From Acidobacteriota bacterium (GTDB taxonomy: Bacteria > Acidobacteriota > JAAYUB01): DNA of 45,315 bases. The translations under genes and the position numbers were made by a program. Below the pieces are notes generated by a model. It did no database searches. It was not told the DNA's origin and was given only the letters and a program-made list of their open reading frames with translations. Positions 33,488-41,708 of this stretch are shown here, piece by piece. The stretch lies in NCBI GenBank assembly GCA_029565065.1, contig JAKQOW010000074.1:1-45315 (forward strand), given 5' to 3'. Position 1 is the stretch's first letter. The number at the start of each line of letters is the position of its first letter.

Positions 33488-34449
33488 CAGAGGGACTTCT
33501 CTACGCGCCGGACCCGGCCTGAGTCCTTCTCGCCCAGTCCGTGGGCGGCGGCGCGCTGGATGGCGGCGATGTCGCCGGGTTTCAGCCCCCAGAGGGTGCA
33601 GCAGTAGCTGTCGATGGCCACGCGGTCCGTGCCGGCGACGACCTGCCGCCGCTTGAGCAGCTCGCCAGGGCCGAACGGACCGTTGGTGATGATGAACTCG
33701 GTGGCGTCCACGAGGCAGAGGGTGGGCGTGATCACGGTGTTCAGGTCAGCGATGCATTGCTCCAGGTGGGCGATGGAGTCCGGGTTCGTCTGCCAGTCGG
33801 CGCGGTGGAAGGTGCGGTTGTTCGACGGCGAGTTCAGCCCCATGAGGTTCTTCAGCGTGCCGGTGAATTTGTTGCCGGCGTGGTCCTTGGTGATGGGCAG
33901 GTTGATGAGGACGTCATGGTCGAAGAAGGCGTCCATGACCGCCGCCTCCTTCAGCGCCACGCCCCGCGGTACCGGCACCGGGCGGAACCGGGCCGGATCC
34001 TTCATGTCCACCAGCACCAGCTTCGCCCCCTCCTCGCGGACGGCGGCGGCCAGGCCGGTGTCGAGCCAGTTTTTCTCGGGGAGCCAGGTGAGGCAGTTCA
34101 CCTCGCGGGCGCCCGCGGCCCGGCACATTCGGACCACCGCCCGGACGACGGCCGGGCTGGTGTACACCCCCGGGTTGTTCCGCTGGGCATTGGGCAGGAT
34201 GGCCACCCGAGCGCCCCTGGCGACGAACCGCTCCATGCCTCCCAGCAGCCGCACCGCCTCGGTGGCGGCGGCGGCGTAATCGTCACCCGTGACCACGGCC
34301 AGGTCGGGCCGGGCGGATTGGTTGAGCCGCTCCACGGCGCCGGTGGCCAGGGCACGGGCCGCCGGGCCGATCCGGCCGGCGAGCAGGGCGCCGGCGCCCC
34401 AGCCGAGTCCGCGCCGGAGCAGCGATCGGCGATCAAAACGATGGGTCAT
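33487..34449 (-). CDS. Tat-exported DUF362 domain protein
   Basis: 320 residues with a twin-arginine signal (DRRSLLRRGLGWGAGALLAG), then the DUF362 fold: MKDPARFR, DVLINLPITKDHAGNKFTGTLKNLMGL, and a late VAGTDRVAIDSYCC. DUF362 proteins often accompany iron-sulfur proteins, but this one lacks its own ferredoxin. The start at 34449 has AAGGAG seven bases upstream; a more distal ATG (34482) lies in the promoter. Tat export suggests a folded or cofactor-bearing periplasmic product. First gene of an operon with the DUF6599 lipoprotein. Confidence 0.88.
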   Translation of the reverse strand: MTHRFDRRSLLRRGLGWGAGALLAGRIGPAARALATGAVERLNQSARPDLAVVTGDDYAAAATEAVRLLGGMERFVARGARVAILPNAQRNNPGVYTSPAVVRAVVRMCRAAGAREVNCLTWLPEKNWLDTGLAAAVREEGAKLVLVDMKDPARFRPVPVPRGVALKEAAVMDAFFDHDVLINLPITKDHAGNKFTGTLKNLMGLNSPSNNRTFHRADWQTNPDSIAHLEQCIADLNTVITPTLCLVDATEFIITNGPFGPGELLKRRQVVAGTDRVAIDSYCCTLWGLKPGDIAAIQRAAAHGLGEKDSGRVRRVEKSL

Positions 34450-34481
34450 AGGGCACTCCTTGATATGGAATGGCGATTTCA

Positions 34482-34510
34482 ATTATAGGGTGAATAGGTG
34501 AATGGGTGAA
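34482..34510 (-). promoter_or_regulatory. Promoter of the DUF362-DUF6599 operon, -35 inside an octamer repeat
   Basis: On the minus strand: TTCACC (34505-34510), 17-nt spacer, perfect TATAAT (34482-34487). The -35 is supplied by a GGGTGAAT-type octamer unit. The leader would be about 26 nt. Confidence 0.6.
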
Positions 34511-34548
34511 CAGGTGAATGGGTAAATAGGTGAATGGGTGAATGGGGG
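34488..34548. repeat. GGGTGAAT octamer tandem array
   Basis: About seven copies of GGGTGAAT/AGGTGAAT (one GGGTAAAT), starting one base beyond the TATAAT of the DUF362 promoter. Each intact copy gives a TTCACC on the minus strand every 8 bases. Confidence 0.85.
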
Positions 34549-34554
34549 CAAGGC

Positions 34555-34665
34555 ATTCATTGATCATTTTTCATCGGGCATTGGTCATTGGCATTTGGAA
34601 TCATTGGTTATTGATGATTGCATATATTTTATTGGATATTTTAAGGAGATTTTGTTCTTGCAGTC
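34555..34665. other. AT-rich intergenic stretch with imperfect ATTGG(T) repeats
   Basis: Low-GC for this window. Repeated CATTGG/TCATTGG and TTATTG units are visible. No coding region is seen between the octamer array and the composite repeat. Confidence 0.5.
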
Positions 34666-34770
34666 GATGAGAACCGTGACCTGGGAGATGGAAGCCGGGA
34701 TTGGGGAACGAGGTCCAATAATCCAGGTTCCAGGTCCGATATCCAACGCCCGATGTCCGCATGATGGGTA

Positions 34771-34881
34771 CGAGCCCCGGGCCGCGAACCCCGAACCGCG
34801 AGCCCCGGTTACGATTACGATGACGATTACGAATTTCGAGCACGAAATCCGAAGTCCGATATCCGAATTCCGATGTCCGAT
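34771..34881 (-). repeat. Composite short-tandem-repeat element, copy 4
   Basis: GAGCCCCGGG/GAACCCCGAACCGCGAG units, then GATTACGATTACGATGACG hexamers, then an ACGAATTTCGAGCACGAAA end. It has the same orientation and order as 1190-1263. Degenerate TCCGATATCCGAATTCCGA units follow to 34881. Confidence 0.85.
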
Positions 34882-34905
34882 GGCCGCGTTACGGGAACGC
34901 ACCCC

Positions 34906-35736
34906 TCACTGCTTCACAAGCTCCACGCGGCGGTTCTTGGCGCGGCCCTCCTCGGAGTCATTGCTGGCCACCGGGCACAGCGGGCCGACGCCCCGGCCGA
35001 CCAGGCGGGCGGCGGCGATGCCGTGTTTAGTCACCAGCGCCTGGACCACCGCCTCGGCGCGCGCCTGGGACAGCTTCATGTTCAGGTCCAGCGCCGCGAC
35101 GCTGTCGGTGTGCCCGACCACATAGACTTTCAGCGCCGGATCGGCCTGGAGCAGCTTGGCGATCTCCCCCACGGCGGCGTCCGATTCGGGTTTGAGCACG
35201 GACTTGCCGGTGTCGAAGAAGATGCCCGGGACCTCCACGTGGCCGGTGGTGTTGAGGCCCGCCTTGAACAGCTCGGCGCTGGCGACCACCTCCTGGACCA
35301 TGGCCTGCTTCTCGACGATGGTCAGAAAATACCCCTTGCCCCAGGCCGTGTCCACCTGCACCCAGATCTCCTTGCCGTCCTTGGCCAGCTTCAGGGTGGT
35401 GTAGCGCTGGTCTTCGTACACCGTGGTCCCGCCGATCCGGGCGACGGCCTGCTGGTGGTTGCGGATGATTGCCACCGGCGTCGGGGGCACGCTACCGGTC
35501 TTGGTCACATACCGGATTTCGAAGCGCTTCCCCTCCACGGCCGTGGTGGCTTTCGGACCGGTTTTGAAGGTGAACTGGTCGAACTCCGACGTCTTATACA
35601 CCGTGATGTACGTATTTTGCATGCGGGTCAGGAACGGATGGTCCGCGCTGCCTTTCACATCCGTCTCCTGGGCATGGGCACCGAACACACAAAGAGCAAA
35701 AACAATCAGGACCAGCAACGACCGGATACGGGACAT
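34906..35736 (-). CDS. OmpA-family protein
   Basis: 276 residues with a signal peptide (LLVLIVFALCVFGAHA, cleavage before QE). The C-terminal 105 residues form an OmpA-like peptidoglycan-binding domain (IFFDTGKSVLKPES, VVGHTDSVAALDLNMKLSQARAEAV, NRRVEL). The N-terminal half lacks an obvious beta-barrel; it reads as a globular domain. So it is probably a periplasmic or outer-membrane-associated peptidoglycan binder. Strong GGAGGAGGT precedes the ATG. Its promoter diverges from that of the lipid operon. Confidence 0.92.
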   Translation of the reverse strand: MSRIRSLLVLIVFALCVFGAHAQETDVKGSADHPFLTRMQNTYITVYKTSEFDQFTFKTGPKATTAVEGKRFEIRYVTKTGSVPPTPVAIIRNHQQAVARIGGTTVYEDQRYTTLKLAKDGKEIWVQVDTAWGKGYFLTIVEKQAMVQEVVASAELFKAGLNTTGHVEVPGIFFDTGKSVLKPESDAAVGEIAKLLQADPALKVYVVGHTDSVAALDLNMKLSQARAEAVVQALVTKHGIAAARLVGRGVGPLCPVASNDSEEGRAKNRRVELVKQ

Positions 35737-35772
35737 CGGAGACCTCCTCCAGGATCAAGATTCACGGTCTAC

Positions 35773-35800
35773 ATGTTAACACAGGGCGATTCCGCATCAA
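35773..35800 (-). promoter_or_regulatory. Promoter of the OmpA-family gene
   Basis: Minus strand: TTGATG (35795-35800), 16 nt, TAACAT (35773-35778) with TG at the extended -10 position. It is divergent from the lipid operon promoter. Confidence 0.5.
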
Positions 35801-35910
35801 TAGGCTTCACCGCAACGAGACGACGAAGACGGTTGAAATCCAGCAGAAGGATCGGACAAGCGGAGCAGACCACTCAACCGGCAACCATTCATCAACCGGC
35901 AACATCAGCC

Positions 35911-35940
35911 TTGACCGACCCATGCCTTCACCGCTAGAAT
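35911..35940 (+). promoter_or_regulatory. Promoter of the unusual lipid operon
   Basis: TTGACC (35911-35916), 18 nt, TAGAAT (35935-35940). Transcription would start near 35947, which excludes an ATG at 35939 as the first gene's start. Confidence 0.6.
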
Positions 35941-35983
35941 GCCCCGTTGCACGGCAACAATGGTTCTAACAAGCGGCAAAGAC

Positions 35984-36739
35984 ATGAAATTCAATAATTC
36001 CGTCGCACTTGTCACCGGCAGCTCGCGCGGCATCGGAGCCGCCATTGCCCGGGCGTTTGCCCGGGCCGGCGCCGACGTGGTCATCAACCACCGAACGGTG
36101 GGCGGCTCCTCGGAGGCCAAGGCCGGCGAGCTGGCCGCCGAGATCCAGGCGCTGGGCCGGCAGGCGCTGGTGGTCCCCGCCGATATCGCCGACCGGGAGG
36201 CCGTCCGCGCCATGATGGCGGCGGTGCGCGAGCGCTTCGGCCGGCTGGACCACCTGATCCTCAACGCCGCCCGCGCCCCGTTCAAGCCCATGGAACGCCT
36301 GCTGGACCGGGAGCTGCGCGACCTGGTGGAAACCAACTTCGTCGGCCAGGTCCGCTGCCTGCGCGAGGCGCTGGCGCTGCTCGAGACATCGGGCGGCCGG
36401 GTGGTGTTCGTCTCCAGCCTGGGGAGCCGGTTCTACGCGCCCGAGTATCCGCTCGGCGCCATGAAAGCGGCCATGGAAGCGGCGGTGCGGCACTGGGCCG
36501 AAAGCCTGCGGCCGCGGGGCATCAACGCCAATGCGGTCTGCGGCGGGATCGTCCGAACCGACGCGTTCAAGGTGCTGCGCCAGGTGTGGGACGGCCTGGA
36601 CCGCCTCCCCGAGGAGCTGTGCGTCGCCCCGGAGGAGATCGCCGACGCCGTGCTGTTCCTCTGCGCGCCGGAGTCGCGGGGCGTGCGCGGTCAGACGCTG
36701 GTGGTGGACCGGGGCCTGGGCAACCGGCTGCGGTTCTGA
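35984..36739 (+). CDS. FabL-like SDR, probable enoyl-ACP reductase
   Basis: 251 residues. The NADPH fold motif is TGSSRGIG (11-18). The segment VVFVSSLGSRF...YPLGAMKAAME and NAVCGGIVRTDAFK match FabL enoyl-ACP reductases more than FabG. The Tyr155/Lys161 pair has five residues between them, against three in FabG and six in FabI/FabL, so the active site is unusual. Start at 35984 (MKFNNSVALVTG) is chosen by homology to the SDR N-terminus; 35960 is an alternative. Promoter-proximal gene of the lipid operon. The role as reductase of the last step is inferred. Confidence 0.8.
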   Translation: MKFNNSVALVTGSSRGIGAAIARAFARAGADVVINHRTVGGSSEAKAGELAAEIQALGRQALVVPADIADREAVRAMMAAVRERFGRLDHLILNAARAPFKPMERLLDRELRDLVETNFVGQVRCLREALALLETSGGRVVFVSSLGSRFYAPEYPLGAMKAAMEAAVRHWAESLRPRGINANAVCGGIVRTDAFKVLRQVWDGLDRLPEELCVAPEEIADAVLFLCAPESRGVRGQTLVVDRGLGNRLRF

Positions 36740-36773
36740 GCCGATGACACGCCCCTGTCCCGGCGGGGCCTGA

Positions 36774-36784
36774 AGTGGTACAAT
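36774..36784 (+). promoter_or_regulatory. Possible internal extended -10 promoter before the ACP gene
   Basis: AGTGGTACAAT gives TGGTACAAT, an extended -10; -35 is weak. ATG 36825 has AAGGAG upstream. Confidence 0.35.
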
Positions 36785-36824
36785 GACGGTTTGCCAACGA
36801 GACGTTCAAGGAGCAGATAGACCC

Positions 36825-37391
36825 ATGCAACAGTTGATCAACCGAACGGACGTGGTGGCGGCGGTGAAACAGGCCGCCGCCGAGACCCTGCGCATCGACG
36901 CTGCCACCATCCGGCCGGACCATTCATTCGTGCGGGACCTCGGTCTCGAATCCCTCGACTTTCTGGATATCGACTACCGGCTCGAGCAGACCTTCGGCAT
37001 CAAGATGGCCCGGCACTTCTTCCTGGAGCACGCCGAAGACCTGTTCGGCGAGGGGAGCGCCATCGACGCGGACGGGCGGCTCACGTCCCAGGCAATCGAG
37101 CTCCTGAAGAGCCGCTATGACCCGACCCGCCTGCCCGACCTGTCCAGCGGCCTGGACATGGACCAGGTTTCGGGGCTCATCACGGTGGACTCCATGTCCG
37201 ACGCGGTGATGGGCATCCTGGACACCCTGCCGGAGCGGTGCGCCTGCGGCGCCTCCGCCTGGAAGAACGGCGAGGGTCGCCGCATCGTGTGCGGCGCCTG
37301 CGGCGCGCCGGCCGCGTACACCAACGGCGACGAGCTCATCCGGCAGTGGCTCACCGGGATTCAGGCCGAACGCAATCTGTTCTCCGCCTAG
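36825..37391 (+). CDS. Acyl carrier protein fused to a C-terminal Cys4 (zinc-ribbon-like) domain
   Basis: 188 residues. The first 95 form an ACP; the phosphopantetheine serine is Ser43 in DLGLESLDFLD. After a linker, C139 and C141 (CAC) and C156 and C159 (CGAC) make a CxC...CxxC arrangement like a zinc ribbon, which normal ACPs lack. Start at 36825 with AAGGAG upstream; a longer frame runs through the promoter. The gene ends seven bases before the first ketosynthase. The carried acyl chain is presumably built by the four downstream ketosynthase-fold proteins. Function of the metal-like motif is unknown. Confidence 0.87.
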   Translation: MQQLINRTDVVAAVKQAAAETLRIDAATIRPDHSFVRDLGLESLDFLDIDYRLEQTFGIKMARHFFLEHAEDLFGEGSAIDADGRLTSQAIELLKSRYDPTRLPDLSSGLDMDQVSGLITVDSMSDAVMGILDTLPERCACGASAWKNGEGRRIVCGACGAPAAYTNGDELIRQWLTGIQAERNLFSA

Positions 37392-37398
37392 GGGGCGT

Positions 37399-38715
37399 AT
37401 GACTCATCCGCCCGCAGCCGCGAACCCCCAGCCGCCGCGGCGCCGGGTGGTCGTGACCGGTTGCGGCATGATCACGCCGCTGGGTCGCACCACCGCCGAG
37501 ACGTTCGCCCGCGCCGCCGCGGGCGAGTCGGGCATCGGCTACCTGACCCGGTTTGACACCCGCGGCCTGCCGTGCGCCATCGGCGGCCAGATCCCCGATT
37601 CCTGGCTCGACGACCGGAGCGACGACTATGGCCGCCGCCACCGGCCGCAGCTCGCCCTCTGCAACCGTTTGCTTCTGGCCGCGGCCGGCGAGGCCGCGAC
37701 CCAGGCCCGTCTGGACGCCCTGCCGGACCGGGCGCGGCTCGGGGTCGCCGTGGGCGCCCACGGCGAGAACCCGTCCGTGGACGACGCCCTGTTCCTTCAC
37801 CGTTTCACCGACGGGCAGGGGCACTGGGACACCGCGGCCATCGCCCGCAGCGGCGGCTACGACTTCATGCAATTCTACCGGCGCAAATCCGACCTGGCCC
37901 CGGTGACCCTGGCGGCGCGGTACGGCGCCGGCGGGCCGAACCTGGCCCTCGTGTCGGCCTGCGCCGCCGGGGCCCAGGCCATCGGCGAGGGGACGCGCCT
38001 CATCCGCGAGGGGCGCTGCGACGCGATGCTCGCGGGCGGCGCCGAGTCCGCGCTCGATTTCGTCGGCATCCTCGGCTTCACCCTGCTCAAGGCCCTGGCC
38101 GAGCGCTTCACCGCGCCGGAGCGCGCCTCGCGTCCCTTCGACCGGAAGCGGTGCGGGTTCGTGATGTCGGAGGGCGCCGGCGTCGTCGTGCTCGAGGAGC
38201 TGGACCATGCCCGCGCCCGGGGCGCGGCGATCCTCGGCGAGGTGCTGGGCTACGGCGACTCGGCCGACGCCTACCGGATCACCGACACCCACCCCGCCGG
38301 CGAAGGGGCTGTGCTGGCCATGCGCGGAGCCATGGCCGACGCCGGCCTGGCGCCCGAGGCGGTAGAGTATGTCAACGCCCACGGCACCTCGACCGTGCAG
38401 AACGACGTCACCGAGACCCGCGCCATCAAGGCGGTGCTGGGCGACCACGCCCGCCGCGTCGCGGTCAGCTCCAACAAATCGATGCTGGGCCACACCATCG
38501 CCGCCGCCGGCGCCATCGAGTGCATCCTGTCGCTGGAGGGAATGCGGCGCGGCGTGCTCCTGCCCACCATCAACCACGAGTTCCCCGACCCCAAGTGCGA
38601 CCTGGATTACGTGCCCAACGTCGCCCGGGCCCGGGCGCACCGGGTGGTTCTGTCCAACTCTTTCGGCTTCGGCGGGCAGAATGCCTGCCTCTGCCTGGGG
38701 CGGTGGGATGAGTGA
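37399..38715 (+). CDS. Ketosynthase 1, active-site complete (FabF/KSalpha-like)
   Basis: 438 residues of FabF-type thiolase fold. Cys188 (SACAAGAQAIG), His328 (NAHGTST), Lys360 and His365 (NKSMLGHT) are all present, so it should catalyse Claisen condensation. The C-terminus LSNSFGFGGQNACL is shared with ketosynthase 3, showing the two are paralogs. The stop overlaps the start of ketosynthase 2 by 8 nt (ATGAGTGA), typical of KSalpha/KSbeta pairs that form heterodimers. An N-terminal proline-rich stretch is variable. Confidence 0.93.
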   Translation: MTHPPAAANPQPPRRRVVVTGCGMITPLGRTTAETFARAAAGESGIGYLTRFDTRGLPCAIGGQIPDSWLDDRSDDYGRRHRPQLALCNRLLLAAAGEAATQARLDALPDRARLGVAVGAHGENPSVDDALFLHRFTDGQGHWDTAAIARSGGYDFMQFYRRKSDLAPVTLAARYGAGGPNLALVSACAAGAQAIGEGTRLIREGRCDAMLAGGAESALDFVGILGFTLLKALAERFTAPERASRPFDRKRCGFVMSEGAGVVVLEELDHARARGAAILGEVLGYGDSADAYRITDTHPAGEGAVLAMRGAMADAGLAPEAVEYVNAHGTSTVQNDVTETRAIKAVLGDHARRVAVSSNKSMLGHTIAAAGAIECILSLEGMRRGVLLPTINHEFPDPKCDLDYVPNVARARAHRVVLSNSFGFGGQNACLCLGRWDE

Positions 38716-39964
38716 GCGCGTGGTCATCACCGGCGCCGGGCTCGTCTCCGCCCTGGGCGGCGATCGCGCCGCCACATGGGCCGCGCTGGGCGGGGGCCGC
38801 TCCGGCGCGACGCCCGTGGCCGGCTTCGACGCGCGCGGCTTCGCCTGCCGCCGCGCCGCCCAGGCGGCCGTTCCCGACCCGGCCGCCCTGGGCGTATCGC
38901 CCCGGGACGCCTACATCATGGGTCGGAGCAACCTCTGGTTCCTGCAGGCGGCCCGCGCCGCTCTGGCCGAGGCGGGGCTGCCGTTAGTCTGCACCGACGG
39001 GACGGTGGTGGGCTGCTTCGCCGCGCTGGGCATGATCGATCCGGTCCCCGACGACCTGCGGACCGCCGCGACCCGGTCCCGCGGCCCCGACGGCGCCTTC
39101 GATCCCGGCCGCTTCTACGCCGACGCCTACCGCGAGATCTATCCGCTGTGGCCCCTGGCCATTCTGAACAACGTGGGCTTCTGCATGGCCGCCACCAGCA
39201 TGGGCATCCGCGGCGAGAACGCGGTGTTCGCCGGCGGCGCCGACGCCGGTGCCGCCGCGCTCATCGAAGCGGCCGACGTCGTCGGCGCCGGCCGCGCCGT
39301 CGTGGCGCTGGCCGGCGGGGCGGCCGAGGCGATCACACCGCTGGGCCTGGCGCGGTGGCACCATCAGGCCGAGTTGTGCCCCGGCGACGGGCCGGAGCCG
39401 GCCTGCCGGCCGTTCCACCCCGCCTCCGGCGGCGTCGTTCCCGGCGAGGGGGCGGCGGTGCTGGTGCTGGAGCGGGAGGCATCCGCCCGGGCCCGCGGGG
39501 CGGGGATTCTGGCCGTCGTCGCCGGCTGGGGCCGCGCCAGCGGCGCGCAGGCCGTGGCCCGCGCGGCGGAAACAGCTCTGAACGGACGCACCGGCGGCAC
39601 CCCGGCCGTCGACCTGTGCATCGCCCATGGCGAGGGCGCGCCCGCCCGTGACGCCGAGGAGGCGGCCGCCTACCGCCGGCTCTGGCCCGGGCCGGACGCC
39701 GCGCCGCCTGTGGCCGCCTTCAAGGGCCGCCTGGGCCACCTCGGCCCCGCCGCCCCGGCGGCCGACGCGGCGCTCGCCGTCGAGATCTTCCGCACCGGCT
39801 GCCTGCCCGCCGCCTGGCCCGACGGCGCGGGTCCGGACGCCGTTCCCGTGCTGCCCCTGGCCGCCGCCGGGGCGGGCCCGGCGCCGCGGACCGTGCTCCT
39901 CGCCGCCCGGGGCTGGATTGACACCGCCGCGGCCGTGGCGCTGAGCGCCGGGGTGGCGCCATGA
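38708..39964 (+). CDS. Ketosynthase 2, lacks active-site Cys (chain-length-factor-like)
   Basis: 418 residues with ketosynthase fold but no nucleophile: the position of Cys188 in ketosynthase 1 is Ala178 (FAGGADAGAAAL). His307 (AHGEG), Lys339 and His344 (RLGHLG) remain. Loss of Cys with preserved fold is how KSbeta/chain-length factors differ from KSalpha. Translational coupling to ketosynthase 1 supports a heterodimer. The C-terminus is shorter than usual. Its stop overlaps the dehydratase start by 4 nt. Confidence 0.88.
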   Translation: MSERVVITGAGLVSALGGDRAATWAALGGGRSGATPVAGFDARGFACRRAAQAAVPDPAALGVSPRDAYIMGRSNLWFLQAARAALAEAGLPLVCTDGTVVGCFAALGMIDPVPDDLRTAATRSRGPDGAFDPGRFYADAYREIYPLWPLAILNNVGFCMAATSMGIRGENAVFAGGADAGAAALIEAADVVGAGRAVVALAGGAAEAITPLGLARWHHQAELCPGDGPEPACRPFHPASGGVVPGEGAAVLVLEREASARARGAGILAVVAGWGRASGAQAVARAAETALNGRTGGTPAVDLCIAHGEGAPARDAEEAAAYRRLWPGPDAAPPVAAFKGRLGHLGPAAPAADAALAVEIFRTGCLPAAWPDGAGPDAVPVLPLAAAGAGPAPRTVLLAARGWIDTAAAVALSAGVAP

Positions 39965-40425
39965 GGTTCTTGTTCTACGACCGGGTGACGCGGATCGAGA
40001 AGGGCGTGCGCATCGAGGGCGTCAAGTCGTTCGCCCTGTCCGAGGAGTATCTGCGCGGCCACTATCCCCGACGGGCGGCGGTTCCCGCCGGCATCTGCAT
40101 CGAGTCCATGGCCCAGCTCCTGGGTTGGGGCGTCATGCACGCCCACGATTTCCACCTGGCGGCCATCATGTCGCTGGTGGAAGGCTTCACCCTGAGCGAA
40201 CCGCTGCTCCGGCCGGGCGTGCTGGGCGCGATCACCGGCGAGATCGTGACCACCACCCGGCGTGATTCGCTGTGCCGCGCCTGGATCGACGTGGACGGCC
40301 GCCGGATCGCCACGCTGGACCGGATGATCTTCACCCACTTCCGGCCGGTGGACACCGAGGCGCTCCGCCGCATGTTCCGCTACTACAGCGGGTGGTGCCC
40401 GGAGCCGGCGGAGGCGGGTTCATGA
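39961..40425 (+). CDS. FabZ/FabA-like hotdog dehydratase 1
   Basis: 154 residues, single hotdog. The catalytic His34 (LRGHYPRRAAVP) and Glu48 (IESMAQ) match FabZ. It is a paralog of the dehydratase at 42481-42933 (both start MRF and keep GVKxxAxSE). It is coupled by ATGA overlaps to its neighbours. Probably dehydrates 3-hydroxyacyl chains on the ACP. Confidence 0.88.
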   Translation: MRFLFYDRVTRIEKGVRIEGVKSFALSEEYLRGHYPRRAAVPAGICIESMAQLLGWGVMHAHDFHLAAIMSLVEGFTLSEPLLRPGVLGAITGEIVTTTRRDSLCRAWIDVDGRRIATLDRMIFTHFRPVDTEALRRMFRYYSGWCPEPAEAGS

Positions 40426-41708
40426 GCGCCCCGCCCCGCATCGTCGTCACCGGGCTCGGGCTGGCCACCGCCCTGGGCCTCTCCGTCGCTGAAAACTGGG
40501 ACAAGGCCCGGCGGGGCGAGTCGGGCATCCGCTCCCTCCCCGACCCCGCCGACGCGCAATCGCCCATCCAGGCGGCCGGCGCCGTGACGGCCGCCGACCG
40601 TGAGCGGATCGCACAGGCCTTCCCCGAGGCGGCCGCCGCCGAGGAGCGGCGCACCGCGTTCGCGCTCTGGGCCGCGGCCGCCGCGCTCCACGACGCCGGC
40701 TTGACCGGCGGCCACTCCCGCTGCGGCGTCGCCCTGGGCGCCGGGCTGGGCGTGATCCGGATGGAGGACATCACCCGCTGGCTCGATCCTGCCGGCGCTT
40801 TCGACCCGGTGCGTTTCGGCGCCGAACTGGACCGCCTGCACCCCGAGTCCTCGGGCCGCCACGGCCACGACCGCGCCGCCGCCTGCGTCGCCGCCCGGTT
40901 CGGCCTGGGCGGCGGCACGGCCACCGTCACCACGGCCTGTGCCTCGGCGGCGCAGGCCATCGGCTCGGCCTGGCGCGCCATCCGGCGCGGCGACACGCCC
41001 GTCATGCTGGCCGGCGGGGCGGATTCCATGATTCACCCGCTGGGCCTGGTGAATTTCGTGCTGCTCGGCGCCGCCGCCACCGGCGGCGACGACCCGGCCA
41101 CCCTGTGCCGCCCGTTCGACCGGCGGCGCGGCGGCCTGGTCATGGGCGAGGGCGCCGGCCTGGTGGTGCTCGAGGACGAGGCGCACGCCCGCGACCGGGG
41201 CGCCCGCATCTACGCCGAGCTCGCCGGCTACGCCTCCTCCATGGACGCCTATCGCGCCACCGCCCCCGACCCCGAGGGACGCGGCGCGGCCGCCGCGATG
41301 CGCGGCGCGCTGGCCACGGCCGGCCTCGCCCCCGACGCCGTCGACTACGTCAACGCCCACGGCACGGGCACCAAACTCAACGACGTCGCCGAAACCATCG
41401 CCATCCATTCCGTGTTCGGTCCGCACGCAGCGCGGCTGGCCGTCAGCTCCAGCAAGCCGCTGTTCGGCCACCTGCTGGCGGCGTGCGGCGGACCGGAGTT
41501 CATCCTGACCGTGCTCAGCGTGGCCGAGGACACCGTCCACCCCACCCTGAACCTGACCCGGCCCGACCCGAAGTGCGACCTGGACTACGTCCCCGGCGCG
41601 GCCCGCCGCCTGAGCGTGCGGGCGGCGCTGTCCAACAGCTTTGGCTTCGGCGGCCAGAACGCCTGCCTGGCGGTGCGCAAAGTTCCGCCGGCGGAAGGAG
41701 GCTCGTGA
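40422..41708 (+). CDS. Ketosynthase 3, active-site complete
   Basis: 428 residues, FabF-like. Cys173 (TTACASAAQAIG), His313 (NAHGTGT), Lys345 and His350 (SSKPLFGH) are all present. Its C-terminus and DPKCDLDYVP segment are close to ketosynthase 1, indicating duplication. The ATG overlaps the dehydratase stop and the TGA overlaps the FabG ATG. It may form a pair with ketosynthase 4. Confidence 0.93.
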   Translation: MSAPPRIVVTGLGLATALGLSVAENWDKARRGESGIRSLPDPADAQSPIQAAGAVTAADRERIAQAFPEAAAAEERRTAFALWAAAAALHDAGLTGGHSRCGVALGAGLGVIRMEDITRWLDPAGAFDPVRFGAELDRLHPESSGRHGHDRAAACVAARFGLGGGTATVTTACASAAQAIGSAWRAIRRGDTPVMLAGGADSMIHPLGLVNFVLLGAAATGGDDPATLCRPFDRRRGGLVMGEGAGLVVLEDEAHARDRGARIYAELAGYASSMDAYRATAPDPEGRGAAAAMRGALATAGLAPDAVDYVNAHGTGTKLNDVAETIAIHSVFGPHAARLAVSSSKPLFGHLLAACGGPEFILTVLSVAEDTVHPTLNLTRPDPKCDLDYVPGAARRLSVRAALSNSFGFGGQNACLAVRKVPPAEGGS

